Positions 34,324 to 42,342 of a DNA stretch of 53,650 nt are shown here, piece by piece. This DNA is from Acidobacteriota bacterium (lineage in GTDB: Bacteria; Acidobacteriota; Vicinamibacteria; Marinacidobacterales; SMYC01), in contig SMYC01000321.1 of NCBI GenBank assembly GCA_004356105.1, positions 1-53,650 on the forward strand. The letters run 5' to 3'. The notes under the pieces were generated by a model. The model was not told the DNA's origin and did no database searches. It saw only the letters and a program-made list of their open reading frames with translations. How positions within the stretch are numbered: the first letter of the stretch is position 1; the number at the start of each line of letters is the position of its first letter. A program made the position numbers and the translations under genes.

Positions 34324-34334
34324 GTCGCTGCGAC
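34324..34334. promoter_or_regulatory. Dyad GTCGC-T-GCGAC upstream of the sigma-54 small RNA promoter
   Basis: A perfect 11-bp dyad centred about 90 nt upstream of the predicted start of the candidate small RNA. Position and symmetry suit an enhancer-binding protein site, but one dyad is weak evidence. Confidence 0.3.
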
Positions 34335-34393
34335 AGTCACGCGCCCAAAACCTAACCCGCTGTGATAAAAGCACTTGAGAGCGTTGGACCATG

Positions 34394-34409
34394 TGGCACA
34401 TGACTTGCT
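34394..34409 (+). promoter_or_regulatory. Candidate sigma-54 promoter of the small RNA
   Basis: TGGCAC (34394-34399), ATGAC, TTGCT (34405-34409) matches the consensus TGGCAC-N5-TTGCW at every position, with GG-N10-GC spacing. Predicted transcription start is near 34419-34420. No protein-coding gene begins within the next 180 nt. Confidence 0.75.
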
Positions 34410-34419
34410 TTTATGATTG

Positions 34420-34535
34420 ACGTCTACTAATCGGACGCTCCCGCGTTGGGAAAGGGCCTAGCTCGGGAGCCCGAGCTCCCTCCTAATCGTAGGCACGAAA
34501 GGGGCCGAACCTGGGCAGGTTCGGCCCTTTTTTTT
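34420..34535 (+). ncRNA. Candidate sigma-54-dependent small RNA (about 115 nt)
   Basis: The interval is bounded by the perfect sigma-54 promoter at 34394-34409 and an intrinsic terminator at 34502-34535. No ORF with a ribosome site fits inside. Internal structure includes the perfect palindrome AGCTCGGG-AG-CCCGAGCT (34460-34477), then a single-stranded-looking CTCCCTCC stretch, able to pair with Shine-Dalgarno sequences, before the terminator stem. Related short phrases occur at both ends (ACTAATCG and CCTAATCG). The myxobacterial sRNA Pxr is known to be sigma-54-controlled; similarity here is in organisation only. The 5' end is inferred from the promoter. Confidence 0.6.
34502..34535 (+). 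terminator. Intrinsic terminator
   Basis: GGGCCGAACCT, loop GGGC, AGGTTCGGCCC forms a perfect 11-bp stem followed by eight T residues. It is the strongest intrinsic terminator seen in the window and, with no coding gene before it, implies a non-coding transcript. Confidence 0.9.
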
Positions 34536-34600
34536 CCAGCAAGCCGATCACGCTCACGGTCGCCTGCGTCCCGTCGAGCGTTTTCTCTTCGAGCAGGGTT

Positions 34601-34630
34601 TTGACAGACCGCGGAGCCAACGGTTACTGT
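34601..34630 (+). promoter_or_regulatory. Sigma-70-type promoter of the dGTPase gene
   Basis: TTGACA (34601-34606) and TACTGT (34625-34630) lie 18 nt apart. Transcription would start around the GTG at 34637, so the message may be leaderless if that codon is the start. Confidence 0.5.
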
Positions 34631-34636
34631 CAATCT

Positions 34637-35782
34637 GTGCCGGATCGCCGTTTCTTCGAACAACAAGAACGGCAGATCCTCGCGCCTTACGCGGCATTCA
34701 GCGAGAGCTCACGCGGCAGACGCCACGACGAACCGGAGCATCCATTTCGCACCGCTTATCAGCGCGATCGCGACCGCGTCGTCCACTGTACGGCGTTCCG
34801 CCGGCTCGAATACAAGACGCAGGTCTTCGTCAATCATGAGGGAGACCATTACCGGACGCGGCTGACCCACTCGCTCGAGGCAGCTCAAATCGCGCGGACG
34901 ATGGCGCGTTTTCTTCAGCTGAACGAGGACTTGACGGAGGCCGTCACATTGTCACATGACCTTGGGCACACACCCTTCGGCCACGCGGGCGAGGACGCCA
35001 TGAACACACTCATGGCGGAACATGGCGGCTTCGAGCACAACTTACAGGCGCTCAGAATCATAGACCACTTGGAAAAACGCTATCCGCGGTTTCGGGGCTT
35101 GAACTTGACCCATGAAGTCCGAGAGGGCATTTTCAAACATTCGCCCAAGCGGAACGATGAGATTCCCGCCGACTTCGACAGCCGAGAGCCCGTCCTCGAA
35201 GCACAACTCGTGGACCTCGCGGATGAGATCGCCTACACGAATCACGACCTCGAGGACGGGCTGACCTCGCGCATCCTCGAGCTGAGCTCCCTCGATGATG
35301 TCGAGATCTGGCAGAATCATTTCGAGAAGGCGCGGACGAAATATCCGGGAGAGTCCAACAAGATTCTGATCCGCGTCACCATTCGGCGCATCATCAACGA
35401 GCTCACCACCGATCTCATCGACGAGACGAAGCGCCGGCTCGAAGCTCTATCGGTCGAGACCGTGGAAGACGTTCGAGCGGCCGAGCGTTTGGTGCTGTTC
35501 ACTCCGAAAGTCGAAGCCAAGAAAGCGCGGCTCAAGCAGTTCTTGTTTCAAAATATGTACCGCCACTATCGCGTCGTGCGTATGGCAGAGAAAGCCAAGC
35601 GCGTCATCTCCGAGATTTTCGAGGTCTATGTCGCAAACCCCAAGCAGCTTCCGCCCCATATCTCCGCGCGCGTGGACAACGAAGGGCTTTACCGAGTCGT
35701 GTGCGACTACATCGCAGGTATGACCGACCGCTTTGCCCTTGACGAGCACCGCAAGCTTTTCGATCCCCACGAGCGGCTGTAG
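34637..35782 (+). CDS. dgt: Deoxyguanosinetriphosphate triphosphohydrolase-like protein
   Basis: 381 residues from the GTG at 34637 (the frame is open to a TTG at 34601, which overlaps the -35 box). SRGRR and FRTAYQRDRDRVVHCTAFRRLEYKTQVF are typical of the N-terminus. The HD-domain metal ligands are in RLTHSLE and SHDLGHTPFGH, with a late Asp in VDLADEIAY. It hydrolyses dNTPs to the nucleoside and triphosphate. It stands alone. A 7-bp hairpin (35778-35795) includes the stop codon, but has no T-run after it. Confidence 0.92.
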   Translation: MPDRRFFEQQERQILAPYAAFSESSRGRRHDEPEHPFRTAYQRDRDRVVHCTAFRRLEYKTQVFVNHEGDHYRTRLTHSLEAAQIARTMARFLQLNEDLTEAVTLSHDLGHTPFGHAGEDAMNTLMAEHGGFEHNLQALRIIDHLEKRYPRFRGLNLTHEVREGIFKHSPKRNDEIPADFDSREPVLEAQLVDLADEIAYTNHDLEDGLTSRILELSSLDDVEIWQNHFEKARTKYPGESNKILIRVTIRRIINELTTDLIDETKRRLEALSVETVEDVRAAERLVLFTPKVEAKKARLKQFLFQNMYRHYRVVRMAEKAKRVISEIFEVYVANPKQLPPHISARVDNEGLYRVVCDYIAGMTDRFALDEHRKLFDPHERL

Positions 35783-35905
35783 CTAGAAAGCTACACTTCC
35801 CTGCCTGTCACGACCAAAAGCCACGAACGCGCCTCCTCCGGGTTGGGATTCAACCCCTTCCCTGTGAGCGGTTTCGGTCGACTTCTCCCAGATTCAGAAA
35901 GCCTC

Positions 35906-35921
35906 TGGCCCGAGTTTTGCT
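35906..35921 (+). promoter_or_regulatory. Candidate sigma-54 promoter of PilZ copy 3
   Basis: TGGCCC, GAGTT, TTGCT gives GG (35907-35908), 10 nt, GC (35919-35920), with one mismatch to TGGCAC-N5-TTGCW. Predicted start is near 35932, leaving a leader of about 26 nt that contains GAGGGAGAG before the ATG. Confidence 0.65.
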
Positions 35922-35957
35922 TCCTCGTATAGAAACGTTTCCACGAGGGAGAGATCC

Positions 35958-36332
35958 ATGAGCCATGCTATTGCCGCCGACCAGCGAGAACACCGCCGAC
36001 TCCAATTGGCGCCGACGATCATCCGTGCCGACATCGAACAAGACGGCAAGAGTCGAGAGGGCTATCTCATCAATGTGAGCCTCGGAGGCGCCTTTCTCAG
36101 CATCGCGGACCCACCCGCCAAGGACACTACTACGACAGATTTACACATGCTGCTACCGTGGGGCATCGGGGAGTGCCACGTTCAGGCACGTACGGTCTGG
36201 GAGCAGACCGATGATCAAGAGCGCGCGATCGGCGCAGGCATTTCGTTCATCGACCTCTCAGAGGACGCGAGCAACCAACTACAGAGCTACCTCGATCGTT
36301 TCAAAGAGCTGTCCATCGAAATCACGAGCTGA
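35958..36332 (+). CDS. PilZ domain protein (copy 3)
   Basis: 124 residues, one PilZ domain with REHRR (RxxxR) and NVSLGG (NxSxxG) in the expected places, so c-di-GMP binding is likely. A purine-rich ribosome site (GAGGGAGAG) precedes the ATG. A candidate sigma-54 promoter gives it the same type of control as the prepilin gene 2 kb away, so a role in type IV pilus-linked behaviour is a reasonable inference. Confidence 0.87.
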   Translation: MSHAIAADQREHRRLQLAPTIIRADIEQDGKSREGYLINVSLGGAFLSIADPPAKDTTTTDLHMLLPWGIGECHVQARTVWEQTDDQERAIGAGISFIDLSEDASNQLQSYLDRFKELSIEITS

Positions 36333-36380
36333 CAAAGCGCTACGAACAACCCGGAAACGAAATGTTGACGCGGAGCTATT

Positions 36381-36806
36381 TCAAGAAGCGCGTTTGCGGA
36401 CCTTCTTGATTCCCTTCGCACGGCCGAGGTGCTCGAGCAATTGAAGGAAGTCGTCGCGAAGCGTTTCGTTCTTCGACAACTGACGCCATGCTGTCAACAG
36501 ACGCCGTTCCCGGGGATCTCCCGGCGTGGCCCGCGACTTGTCACTTTCGTCCGGCAGAAAGTACGCGACGGGCGTATCCAAAGCTTCGGCAATCTTGTGC
36601 AGCCAGTCGAGCGAAATTCGCCGGCGGCCCTTCTCGAAATTGGTCAATGCGCCCGGCGAAATACCCACCATACGCGCCAGAACTTTTTGCCGTATGCGCT
36701 TCGACTTGCGCACCTCACGAATTATCTCTCCGACTTGCAATTCTCGACTCGATGTCACTTTTGAACTCACCTCTCTAGATGGGTTGTATTTTACGCCCAC
36801 CGGCAT
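36381..36806 (-). CDS. XRE-family helix-turn-helix regulator
   Basis: 141 residues. The helix-turn-helix occupies about 26-80 (IRQKVLARMVGISPGALTNF, then EKGRRRISLDWL and a conserved AEALDTPVAYFLP tail). A short basic C-terminal part follows (LGRAKGIKKVRKRAS), with no metal or enzyme motif. It resembles small stand-alone Cro/CI-type regulators. It converges with PilZ copy 3 and probably regulates itself. Targets are unknown. Confidence 0.88.
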   Translation of the reverse strand: MPVGVKYNPSREVSSKVTSSRELQVGEIIREVRKSKRIRQKVLARMVGISPGALTNFEKGRRRISLDWLHKIAEALDTPVAYFLPDESDKSRATPGDPRERRLLTAWRQLSKNETLRDDFLQLLEHLGRAKGIKKVRKRAS

Positions 36807-36974
36807 CGCACCCGCAATTTCGATCCCCAGGGCCTTAGTTTCTCCTCATATGCCCAATTGAAATCTCAGGCACCTCCTGAATTTTTCCAGACCATAACAC
36901 TAGAAAAGGACCGGACACAACTGGGGATTTCCCTAGGGGTAGGGGATTTTTTTCGGAGAAAAAGACCCGTTCGC

Positions 36975-37538
36975 CTACAAGTTAGGTAAAACCGCCGGAT
37001 CTTCTGTTGTATCAGGACTCAGGAACTTCTCGATCCCGGGAGCGCCGATCTTTTTCGGCACCTGCATTTGGCCAAGACTCTGCCAGCTCGATGGGCCGAC
37101 GCGGATGAAAATCTCGACGGTGACCTCCTCCCATTTCTCATTGACAAACATTTGCTGGGGCGAGTCCTTGGAGATGACATTCTTGTCCGAACGGAGGGTG
37201 ACCAGATCGGAAGCTTCTCCCGGTTTTATGGGCTCTTCGGAGACCGAGTAAGTGAAGGCGTTACCCCAGGGCTCGTCGAAAAGCTCTCGCTTGAAGATGG
37301 CCATGGCCTGAACGTAGCCGACTTCTTGCTCCGCACCGTTCAACACGCGGAAGCGAACAACCGGACGAATAAAGTTGTTGCCTTCCTCGTCCTTCCCAAT
37401 CACCGCAAAATAGGAGGCGAAATCCTCGAGGCGCAGGCTCGCAAGCAGTGCTTCGCTTTCGGCGTCCGTGCACGACACGGCAGAGACCAAGAGGACTCCG
37501 GCCAAAAATTGACAGAGCACAGCATGCTTCATTAACAT
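36975..37538 (-). CDS. Putative lipoprotein of unknown function
   Basis: 187 residues from the ATG at 37538 (a second ATG at 37532 also fits). A short hydrophobic signal ends in SAVSC, a lipobox with the lipid-bearing Cys at 23. The remainder is a beta-rich domain with phrases such as VRFRVLNGAEQEVGYVQAMAIF and VEIFIRVGPSSWQSLGQ, suggesting an immunoglobulin-like fold similar to FxLYD-type proteins. It is divergent from the ABC module, across a 15-nt tandem repeat. The frame is open further upstream through that repeat, which I do not count as coding. Confidence 0.65.
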   Translation of the reverse strand: MLMKHAVLCQFLAGVLLVSAVSCTDAESEALLASLRLEDFASYFAVIGKDEEGNNFIRPVVRFRVLNGAEQEVGYVQAMAIFKRELFDEPWGNAFTYSVSEEPIKPGEASDLVTLRSDKNVISKDSPQQMFVNEKWEEVTVEIFIRVGPSSWQSLGQMQVPKKIGAPGIEKFLSPDTTEDPAVLPNL

Positions 37539-37547
37539 TCCAGGCTT

Positions 37548-37590
37548 CCAGCGAGACCTATGCCAGCGAGACCTATGCCAGCGAGACGAC
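37548..37590. repeat. 15-nt tandem repeat, 2.9 copies
   Basis: CCAGCGAGACCTATG occurs twice in tandem (37548-37562, 37563-37577), followed by CCAGCGAGACGAC (37578-37590). It lies in the divergent region between the lipoprotein gene and the ABC operon and may alter promoter spacing or bind a regulator. Confidence 0.85.
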
Positions 37591-37669
37591 TTATAGTTGC
37601 GATGGACTCGATGGTCGCTCGTCTCACCCTGCCGATTATACTCCACGACCGCACCAAAAGGTCTCGCGG

Positions 37670-38611
37670 GTGATCGAAGTCGAGAACGTCACCAAAGAAT
37701 ACGGGTCTTTCACAGCGGTCAAAGACCTCAGCTTTTCAGTGGGCCGGGGCGAGATTCTCGGTTTTCTCGGTCCAAACGGCGCAGGCAAGACGACGACCAT
37801 GCGCGTTCTGACCGGATTTTTTCCGCCCACGACGGGCGCGGTTCGAGTCGCCGGCCACGACGTTCTCGAGGCGCCTCTCGAAGCCAAAGCGAAGATCGGC
37901 TACCTGCCCGAGACTCCGCCGCTCTACCCGGAAATGAGCGTGCTCGACTATCTGCACTTCGCCGCCCAAATCAAAGGCGTGGCTAGGAAAGTGCGGGCAT
38001 CGCGGGTCGATGGCGTGGTCGAGCGGTGCCACTTGACAGAAGTTCGCGACAAGCTGACGGGGAATCTGTCCAAAGGCTACCGCCAGCGCGTCGGGATCGC
38101 TCAAGCCCTCGTCCACGAGCCCGAGGTGCTCGTCCTCGACGAGCCCACGGCCGGGCTCGATCCGAAGCAAATCGGCGAGACGCGCGAGCTCATCAAGTCC
38201 CTCGGCGGCGATCACACCGTGATCTTGTCGACCCACATACTTCCCGAAGTCTCGATGACCTGCGATCACGTCGCCATCATCAACCGTGGCCGGCTCGTGG
38301 CCCACGGAACGCCCGAAAGCCTCACTCAGCAGTTTGGTACCACGAGCGTGGTCAACATCACCGTGCAAGGGGAGCCCGCGCATGTCGCGGACGTGCTTTC
38401 GGGCCTCACGGACGTCTTGGGTTTCGAAAGACAGGAGCGCGGCGAACCAGGAGCGACCTCGTGGCGTCTCGAGATCGCTGACGGCGCCGACGTGCGACGC
38501 GCTCTCTCCGAGCAGATCGTCGCACGAGGGCTCGGTCTTCTCGAGCTCCGTCAATCGGGCGTCAGCCTCGAAGAGATCTACCTCCGCGCCATCAGCGAGG
38601 GCGATAACTAG
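37670..38611 (+). CDS. ABC transporter ATP-binding protein (GldA-like)
   Basis: 313 residues from the GTG at 37670. Walker A GPNGAGKTT begins at 34, the signature is LSKGYRQRV (133-141) and Walker B VLVLDEP (153-159). The C-terminal about 90 residues form the extra domain seen in ABC-2 type ATPases. It is the first gene of a four-gene module with an ABC-2 permease, a GldG-like protein and a DUF4340 protein, starting from a TATACT-bearing promoter (37637-37642). In Bacteroidetes a related Gld ABC module is linked to gliding; here the substrate is unknown. Confidence 0.92.
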   Translation: MIEVENVTKEYGSFTAVKDLSFSVGRGEILGFLGPNGAGKTTTMRVLTGFFPPTTGAVRVAGHDVLEAPLEAKAKIGYLPETPPLYPEMSVLDYLHFAAQIKGVARKVRASRVDGVVERCHLTEVRDKLTGNLSKGYRQRVGIAQALVHEPEVLVLDEPTAGLDPKQIGETRELIKSLGGDHTVILSTHILPEVSMTCDHVAIINRGRLVAHGTPESLTQQFGTTSVVNITVQGEPAHVADVLSGLTDVLGFERQERGEPGATSWRLEIADGADVRRALSEQIVARGLGLLELRQSGVSLEEIYLRAISEGDN

Positions 38612-39364
38612 ATGAGCAATATCTGGGCGCTCTTCCGCCGCGAGCTTCAAGCCTATTTCGCTTCACCGATAGGTTACGTGCCGCTCGCGCTGTTCTTGTT
38701 CTTCTACGGTTTCTATTTCTACGGGGAGCTCGAGATTTTCACGGACCCGAGACGCGCGTCGCCGGGGCAGGTTCTGAACGTCAACCAGGACATGATCCGA
38801 TGGCTCCTGCACACGACAGCGTTCATCATCTTGTTTCTCCTTCCGCTCGTCACGATGCGATCCTTCGCGGAGGAGCTGCGCTCCGGCACCATCGAGCTTC
38901 TTTTCACCTCACCGCTCACCGACCTTCAGATCGTGCTCGGCAAGTTCTTCGGTGCGCTCGCGCTCTACGTCATCATGCTCGGCTCGACGCTCGTCCATAT
39001 CGGCATCCTCTTCTATTTCGGCGACCCGGAATGGAAACCCATCGTCGTCGGCTATCTCGGGCTTTTTCTTCTGGGCGCAGGCTATATCGCGTTCGGTCTC
39101 CTGTTCAGCAGCATGACGAAGAACCAGATCATCGCGGGTTTCATGGCGTTCAACTTGTTCGTCTTTCTCTATCTGATCGAGTTCGCCGAGTCGTGGGGCG
39201 GATGGGCGGCGAGCGTCGTGCCCTACCTCTCAGTCAGCCGTCATCTCGCGGGGTTCGCGAAAGGTGTTCTCGACACGCGCGATATCGTCTACTACCTTTC
39301 CTTCATCGGGTTCGGGTTGTTTCTCACGAAACAAAGCATCGAGTCCTACCGGTGGCGCGGCTAG
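38612..39364 (+). CDS. ABC-2 type permease (GldF-like)
   Basis: 250 residues with six transmembrane helices. It starts immediately after the ATPase stop codon. The segment MRSFAEELRSGTIELLFTSPLTD is the typical ABC-2 coupling region. It forms the membrane channel with the upstream ATPase. Its stop overlaps the GTG of the next gene by one base (TAGTG). Confidence 0.93.
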   Translation: MSNIWALFRRELQAYFASPIGYVPLALFLFFYGFYFYGELEIFTDPRRASPGQVLNVNQDMIRWLLHTTAFIILFLLPLVTMRSFAEELRSGTIELLFTSPLTDLQIVLGKFFGALALYVIMLGSTLVHIGILFYFGDPEWKPIVVGYLGLFLLGAGYIAFGLLFSSMTKNQIIAGFMAFNLFVFLYLIEFAESWGGWAASVVPYLSVSRHLAGFAKGVLDTRDIVYYLSFIGFGLFLTKQSIESYRWRG

Positions 39365-40929
39365 TGAAAAACCTCACACCATATGTCGGCGCGCTCGGCC
39401 TCGGCTTCTTGGTCGCCGGCGTGCTACTTCTCGCGCTGCAGCGGCAAAGCGAGATTTACTGGGGGGGCTTTCTCGTCGCTGGCCTTGCGTGCTCCGCATT
39501 CTACACCGCCGGTCGCTTCTCGGAGCTCACCAGCATGTTCGGGCGCCGTAGTGCGAAACGGGGCGCGAATGCGGTACTCCTCATCGTGATCGTCGCGGGG
39601 ATCGTCGTCCTCGCAAACATCATCGCCAACCAGCAAGCCACGCAATGGGATTTCACCGCCGCCCAGCAATATTCGCTCTCCGAGCAGACGAGGAAGATCC
39701 TGGGAGAGCTCGCGACCAGCAACGACGGCGATATCGAGATCGTGCTGCTCGACCGCCGCGGGACGGAGCAGCAGCTGCGCGCAAGCGACCTGCTGCAACT
39801 CTACGACGACGCGAGCTCGCGCGTGCGCGTCCACGTCATCGATCCCGAAGCTGAGCCCGAGCGAGCGCTCACTTATACGAGCCCCACCGAGCCGGGCGTC
39901 GCCCTGGGAACGATTATCGTAGCCGCAAAAGGCCGCACTCAGCGAGTCACGGCAGCCACGGAACCGGAAGTGACGAACGCGATCATCCGGGTACTTACGA
40001 CGGAGACAAAGAAGATCTACTTCACGTCGGGGCATCAGGAGAAAGATCCGCTCGAGACCGACGCGAACGGAATCTCGGGGATCGCATCGAAGCTCGAAGA
40101 TTCCGCCTACGCGGTCGAGACCCTCGTCATCGCGCGTTCGCAATCGGAAGACGTGCTTCGGATCCCGGAAGACGCCGCGGCCATCGTCGTGGCAGGGCCA
40201 CAAACGGATTTCCTCCAGGCCGAGCTCGACGCTCTTCAGACTTATCTCGACGGCGGCGGGAGCGCCATCTTCCTCGTCGACCCGGAGACCCAAGGCCTCA
40301 CACCGGAGCTCGATGCCTTTCTCGTCGAGCAAGGCATCGTTCTCGGAAACGACGTCGTCGTCGACGCGCTCGCTCAGCCGCCCGTCTATCCCGTAGTTCA
40401 AAGCTACGGGCTGCACCCCATCGTCGAGAGCTTCGGCAACGCGATGAGCATCTTTCCTCTCGCGCGGAGTGTCACGACCGCCGAGAAGCGGCCCGAAGGG
40501 GCAGAGATCCGCGAGCTCTTCACCACCGCCGACGAGAACAGTTGGGCGGAGACACGACCCGAAGAGCTCGCCGAAAGAAGCGGCCCGACCCCGGAGCAAA
40601 CCCTCGGACCGATCGGGCTGGCCATGGCCGCGACCATTCCACGCGGTCAGGAGACCGCCTCGCGTCTCGTCGTCGTGGGCGATTCGGATTTCATCTCCAA
40701 CGAGCTCACTTCCGCGCCGCTTCTGAATGCCGACTTGTTCTTGAATATGACGAATTGGGTCGCACAGGACGAAGACCTCATCTCCATTCGTCCGCGCAAG
40801 CCCGAAGATCGCAGGATCGCTCTCAGCGCGCGCGAGCGCACCAACGTTTTCTTCCTTTCGCTCTTCATCATCCCAGGTGTCGTCGTCGTAACGGGCGTGT
40901 CCGCCTGGTGGGGGCGGCGGGGGAGGTAA
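39364..40929 (+). CDS. GldG-like ABC auxiliary protein
   Basis: 521 residues from the GTG at 39364. Two N-terminal helices (about 8-45) and one at about 75-93 precede a large extracytoplasmic GldG/ABC-type domain (phrases YSLSEQTRKIL, YFTSGHQEKDPLETD, VVVGDSDFISN). A final transmembrane helix is near the C-terminus (about 498-515). The family accompanies ABC-2 transporters and is thought to act in the periplasm. The frame is open upstream inside the permease gene, but that part is out of family. Confidence 0.88.
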   Translation: MKNLTPYVGALGLGFLVAGVLLLALQRQSEIYWGGFLVAGLACSAFYTAGRFSELTSMFGRRSAKRGANAVLLIVIVAGIVVLANIIANQQATQWDFTAAQQYSLSEQTRKILGELATSNDGDIEIVLLDRRGTEQQLRASDLLQLYDDASSRVRVHVIDPEAEPERALTYTSPTEPGVALGTIIVAAKGRTQRVTAATEPEVTNAIIRVLTTETKKIYFTSGHQEKDPLETDANGISGIASKLEDSAYAVETLVIARSQSEDVLRIPEDAAAIVVAGPQTDFLQAELDALQTYLDGGGSAIFLVDPETQGLTPELDAFLVEQGIVLGNDVVVDALAQPPVYPVVQSYGLHPIVESFGNAMSIFPLARSVTTAEKRPEGAEIRELFTTADENSWAETRPEELAERSGPTPEQTLGPIGLAMAATIPRGQETASRLVVVGDSDFISNELTSAPLLNADLFLNMTNWVAQDEDLISIRPRKPEDRRIALSARERTNVFFLSLFIIPGVVVVTGVSAWWGRRGR

Positions 40930-41017
40930 CCTAACGCGTTACGATTTTCTTAATATTGATCTTGTCTGTTCCGAAACGTGGATGGAATCGGCGATTCTGA
41001 CTGGCTAGAGGCTACGA

Positions 41018-42304
41018 ATGAAACGCTCGACCTTGGTCGCAGCCGCTGTGCTTTTCTTGCTGGCCGGTTATGCCTATTGGCTCGAGCACGACGGCGGGCG
41101 CGACGAAGGCAGGGAAACTGTCTTCGACGTCGAGATGGACGCTATCGCACGCGTCGAGATCACGCGCGACGGCGAGGATGGCGTCGTCATCGAGCGAGAA
41201 GAAGGGACGTGGCGAGTCGTGTCCCCCATCGACGCCGCTGCCGATGCGAGCGAAGTGGAGCTCGTACTCGAGAACCTAGCGACGATGGAGCTCGAGCGAG
41301 CGATCCCGATCGAAGCCGGAACGGACCGGGGCGCCTTCGGCATCGAAACGCCTCGCCTCGAGGTCCGGTTCTTCACCGCTGACGGCGCCGAGCACGGACT
41401 TCGTTTCGGAAAGGACACACTCACGCCCGCGAACCAATACGTAGAGCGCATCGACGATGCAACCGTGCTCGTCGTCGCCTCCGTGCTCTCGAATAACTTG
41501 GCCAAGACTGCGTGGGACCTTCGGGACAAAGCCATCTTCAACCTGCGCGAAAACGTGCCTGCAAAGCACATCTCCGTGCGCCGCCCCGATGACAGGCTCG
41601 TGCTCGAGCACGAAGGCGAGCATTGGATAGTGACAACGCCGCCCCGAGCGCGCGCGAATCGCTTCGACGTCACGGGCTTCGTGTCTCGTTTTCGTCGCGC
41701 TGAAATGGTCGATATAGCCGCGGAGACGGCCGAAGATCTTTCCGAGTACGGCCTCGCCTCACCCCGCCTGATTCTCCGCATCGAGCTCGATGAAGGAGAG
41801 CCGATCGTGCTCGAAGTCGGAAACAAGAACGTGCTCGACTATTTCGCCCGGACCCCGTCACGGCCGCAGGTCTTCCTGCTCGAAGCGGGGCTCGTGGAAC
41901 TGCTCGAGCAAGACGCGCGCGAGCTCTGGTCGACCATGCTCTTCGACGCAGCGGCGTACGAAGTGACGCAGTTTCAGATCAACGCTCGCCGCGTAGAACA
42001 GGCGATAACGGATGCAGGCGACGTATGGCGCGAGGCGGGTACCGAGCTAGACAAGAAAACCGTGGCCGAGCTCCTCTCGAAGATCACGGCTATCGAAGCA
42101 ACGGCCATTCGACCCGAAGCGCTTCCGTTCGAGCCCATAACCACTATCACGCTCTGGACCGAGACGGCCGAGGAGGAGATCAAAGTAGGCAAGGAGAATG
42201 ACGACACCGTAATCGCCCAGCGACGCGGCGACGCCGTAACGCTAGTGCTCGACTTGGAGACGTGGCGCGCAATCGAAGCGCTCCTGAAACTCGAACCGCT
42301 CTGA
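41018..42304 (+). CDS. DUF4340 domain protein of the ABC module
   Basis: 428 residues. One N-terminal membrane anchor (about 5-22) is followed by repeated DUF4340 beta-rich units, seen as REEGTWRVVSPIDAAADASEV and later LEHEGEHWIVTTPPRARAN. DUF4340 proteins regularly follow GldG-type genes and are believed to work with the transporter at the outer face of the inner membrane. The gap of 88 nt from the GldG-like gene is the largest in the module. Confidence 0.88.
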   Translation: MKRSTLVAAAVLFLLAGYAYWLEHDGGRDEGRETVFDVEMDAIARVEITRDGEDGVVIEREEGTWRVVSPIDAAADASEVELVLENLATMELERAIPIEAGTDRGAFGIETPRLEVRFFTADGAEHGLRFGKDTLTPANQYVERIDDATVLVVASVLSNNLAKTAWDLRDKAIFNLRENVPAKHISVRRPDDRLVLEHEGEHWIVTTPPRARANRFDVTGFVSRFRRAEMVDIAAETAEDLSEYGLASPRLILRIELDEGEPIVLEVGNKNVLDYFARTPSRPQVFLLEAGLVELLEQDARELWSTMLFDAAAYEVTQFQINARRVEQAITDAGDVWREAGTELDKKTVAELLSKITAIEATAIRPEALPFEPITTITLWTETAEEEIKVGKENDDTVIAQRRGDAVTLVLDLETWRAIEALLKLEPL

Positions 42305-42342
42305 ATGCGATGTTTCAAGAGATCAACATTAAGAAAAGCGTA

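Noticed and set aside
34062..34340. Minus-strand frame of 92 codons upstream of the prepilin gene
   Set aside because: It runs through several hairpins and the sigma-54 promoter, has no ribosome site and resembles no family.
33988..34390. c-di-GMP (GEMM) riboswitch before the prepilin gene
   Set aside because: Looked for the conserved GGCAAACC and GAAA-tetraloop features in both strands; they are not present.
35778..35795. Hairpin at the dgt stop codon as an intrinsic terminator
   Set aside because: The 7-bp stem is perfect but is followed by CTTCCC, with no T-run.
36808..36825. GG-N10-GC match upstream of the XRE regulator
   Set aside because: It lies against the start codon, lacks the T before GG and has no room for a start site.
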